In this document: piece after piece, positions 7,764-8,352 of the stretch
Position numbering within the stretch: position 1 is the stretch's first letter
Layout of the letters: the number at the start of each line of letters is the position of its first letter
Assembly (NCBI GenBank): GCA_003527405.1
Contig: DPXH01000178.1
Coordinates: forward strand, 1 to 8,352
DNA length: 8,352 nt
From: Candidatus Sediminicultor tertius
GTDB lineage: Bacteria; Atribacterota; Phoenicimicrobiia; Phoenicimicrobiales; Phoenicimicrobiaceae
Reading direction: 5' to 3'
The notes under the pieces: model-generated
Told to the model about the DNA's origin: nothing
What the model saw: the letters and a program-made list of their open reading frames with translations, nothing else
Database searches by the model: none
Made by a program: the position numbers and the translations under genes

Positions 7764-7907
7764 AAAATTAAGACAAGGTTGTACTATCCAGAATTTTCTT
7801 TCCTTTTCAATTGGTAGTAGGCCAGCATTTGATTCTTAGAATTCGATTTTATAGTCTCCGCTTTCTTCAAGTATTAGTAGTAGTTCATCTTTGTTTATAC
7901 TTATCAA
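7764..7907 (-). pseudogene. Possible remnant of an AlbA_2/Schlafen-like gene N-terminus
   Basis: From a TTG at 7907 the minus strand reads INKDELLLILEESGDYKIEF, then a TAA at 7838-7836, then ESNAGLLPIEKERKFW and on in the same frame to a second stop at 7763. If the internal stop replaces a lysine codon, the reading IEF(K)ESNAGL would match the N-terminal signature of AlbA_2 (Schlafen/divergent-AAA) proteins, which begin with a short helix and then an EFKES motif. No body of such a gene follows. The protein-like sequence is short and the match is from memory, so chance is a real alternative. Confidence 0.22.
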
Positions 7908-7924
7908 CTAATTATAAATTGATT

Positions 7925-7980
7925 TCACCTGCGCGGGAACGACAGAGCACAAGGAAGGACGCATGGCGATACGCCCCTAC
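7925..7980. repeat. GC-rich tract with imperfect hairpin, decayed palindromic repeat
   Basis: The line from 7921 to 7980 has about 60% G+C inside DNA of roughly 25-30%. It holds CCTGCGCGGGAA at 7928-7939 and an imperfect hairpin at 7957-7976: GGACGCAT, loop GGCG, ATACGCCC, with 6 of 8 pairs. Both mismatches could be repaired by single transitions to give a perfect GGGCGTAT/ATACGCCC stem followed by CTAC. These look like two decayed extragenic palindromes lying side by side. Family identity is not established. Confidence 0.45.
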
Positions 7981-8015
7981 TCAAGGAAAATGGAATATAA
8001 AGAAATATTTTTATA

Positions 8016-8024
8016 ATTATATCA
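8016..8024 (-). promoter_or_regulatory. Candidate extended -10 element
   Basis: TGATATAAT on the minus strand matches the extended -10 consensus (TGn then TATAAT). No clear -35 is seen at the right distance. It points toward the possible gene remnant at 7764-7907, so it may be an orphaned promoter of a lost gene. Confidence 0.3.
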
Positions 8025-8068
8025 CATGGGCTTGACTACTGTATGGCAAGAATCAGGAAAATAATTTT

Positions 8069-8086
8069 AAAAAAATTGATTTTTTT
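8069..8086. repeat. A/T-only palindrome (8-bp arms)
   Basis: Seven A and a T, then a two-base centre TG, then A and seven T. It lacks any G-C pairs, so a stable terminator hairpin is unlikely; it may simply reflect low-complexity AT-rich DNA. Confidence 0.3.
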
Positions 8087-8112
8087 ATTTATTTAAGAAA
8101 AATTGGATAAAA

Positions 8113-8173
8113 GGGGAACACGCTTTACTTTTCGCCAAGCGTAAGTGCGGGAATACAAAAGAAGAATGTCCCC
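8113..8173. repeat. REP/MITE-like palindromic element with GGGG(A)ACA ends
   Basis: The element opens with GGGGAACA (8113-8120) and closes with TGTCCCC (8167-8173), complementary apart from one bulged base. Inside, CGCTT (8121-8125) pairs with AAGCG (8137-8141). An alternative central hairpin joins ACTT and CGC (8127-8135) to GCG and AAGT (8139-8146). G+C is about 48% against very AT-rich flanks. On the minus strand it begins GGGGACATTCTTCTTTTG, which resembles sequence I associate with REP elements near IS200-like tyrosine transposases. That link is recall only; no transposase is present. Confidence 0.45.
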
Positions 8174-8290
8174 ATGATTCTTGTTATTTATATACTACAT
8201 CGGTTGTCAAAAATCCTGCTTTTTTGTAGGAAGTGACCTATCCCTATTATTATTCTAATTCTAGAAAAAGTTATGTTAAGTGTTGAAACT

Positions 8291-8299
8291 TGATATAAT
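8291..8299 (+). promoter_or_regulatory. Candidate extended -10 promoter pointing out of the window
   Basis: TGATATAAT on the plus strand matches an extended -10 box; the -35 region (TTATGT at 8271-8276) is poor. If real, it would drive a gene to the right of the window and make the spacer a divergent intergenic region. No start codon with an open frame is visible before the window ends at 8352. Confidence 0.3.
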
Positions 8300-8352
8300 T
8301 TTTCCTTTCCCGTCAATCAAAAAGAAGGATATCTTTTCTTTGACTGGATAGA

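Larger units (their letters stand above)
8047..8183. repeat. 9-bp perfect inverted repeat bounding 137 bases
   Basis: CAAGAATCA at 8047-8055 is exactly complementary to TGATTCTTG at 8175-8183. The interval contains an A/T-only palindrome (8069-8086) and the REP-like element at 8113-8173. No flanking target duplication is evident, so a MITE is possible but unproven. Confidence 0.3.
7627..8352. other. Intergenic region, 726 bases, no intact gene
   Basis: Both strands were read for genes. Open frames here are short, lack Shine-Dalgarno sites and run through the GC-rich repeats. No tRNA, rRNA or CRISPR repeats were seen. What can be supported is the operon promoter, one possible gene remnant, several palindromes and two extended -10 boxes. 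A small structured RNA read leftwards cannot be excluded by eye. Confidence 0.7.

Noticed and set aside
7811..8035. Plus-strand open frame of 74 codons starting with TTG
   Set aside because: It has no Shine-Dalgarno site, no recognisable protein pattern, and runs straight through the GC-rich decayed palindromes.
8301..8339. Dyad around GATATC with AAGAA/TTCTT arms near the right edge
   Set aside because: The pairing needs an internal loop and leaves almost no hairpin loop; it is AT-rich and without a T-run after a GC stem, so neither a terminator nor an operator can be claimed.

Overview
This is an AT-rich bacterial window. By eye it runs at about one third G+C across the long genes. All recognisable genes lie on the minus strand, use clear Shine-Dalgarno sequences and follow the standard genetic code. 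The host cannot be named from the sequence. A DUF1670-like gene and decayed GC-rich palindromes in the intergenic DNA recall genomes of anaerobic environmental bacteria, but that is only an impression.

The core is one tight minus-strand gene set, read from right to left. It starts with a probable promoter at about 7697-7725. Next comes a type I restriction subunit HsdR (7626-5104) with a PD-(D/E)XK nuclease and a superfamily 2 translocase. Fourteen bases later follows a single protein fusing the methyltransferase subunit HsdM to a two-TRD specificity subunit HsdS (5089-2573). After a 54-base gap comes a 614-residue reverse transcriptase (2518-674). It has a YVDD catalytic site, a large insertion between the early RT motifs and motif A, and a long helical C-terminal region that looks like HEAT-type repeats. 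The short gaps, the shared strand and the lack of visible terminators point to one operon: restriction, methylation with specificity, then reverse transcriptase. The RT has no maturase, integrase or HNH part, and there is no room for a retron RNA directly beside it. It resembles the stand-alone defence RTs (Abi/UG/DRT group). The most interesting hypothesis is a two-layer anti-phage system in which the RT backs up, or is licensed by, the type I enzyme.

Left of the RT (596-1, running off the window) is the start of a separate gene with its own -10 box and a strong Shine-Dalgarno sequence. It encodes a DUF1670-like protein with two helix-turn-helix-like segments and has visibly higher G+C than the operon.

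Right of the operon, 7627-8352 holds no intact gene. It contains the operon promoter, a possible decayed N-terminus of an AlbA_2/Schlafen-like gene (about 7764-7907), a GC-rich tract with an imperfect hairpin (7925-7980), an extended -10 on the minus strand, a palindromic REP/MITE-like element (8113-8173) inside a 9-bp inverted repeat (8047-8183), and an extended -10 on the plus strand at 8291-8299 pointing out of the window. This looks like accessory-island debris next to a defence cassette.
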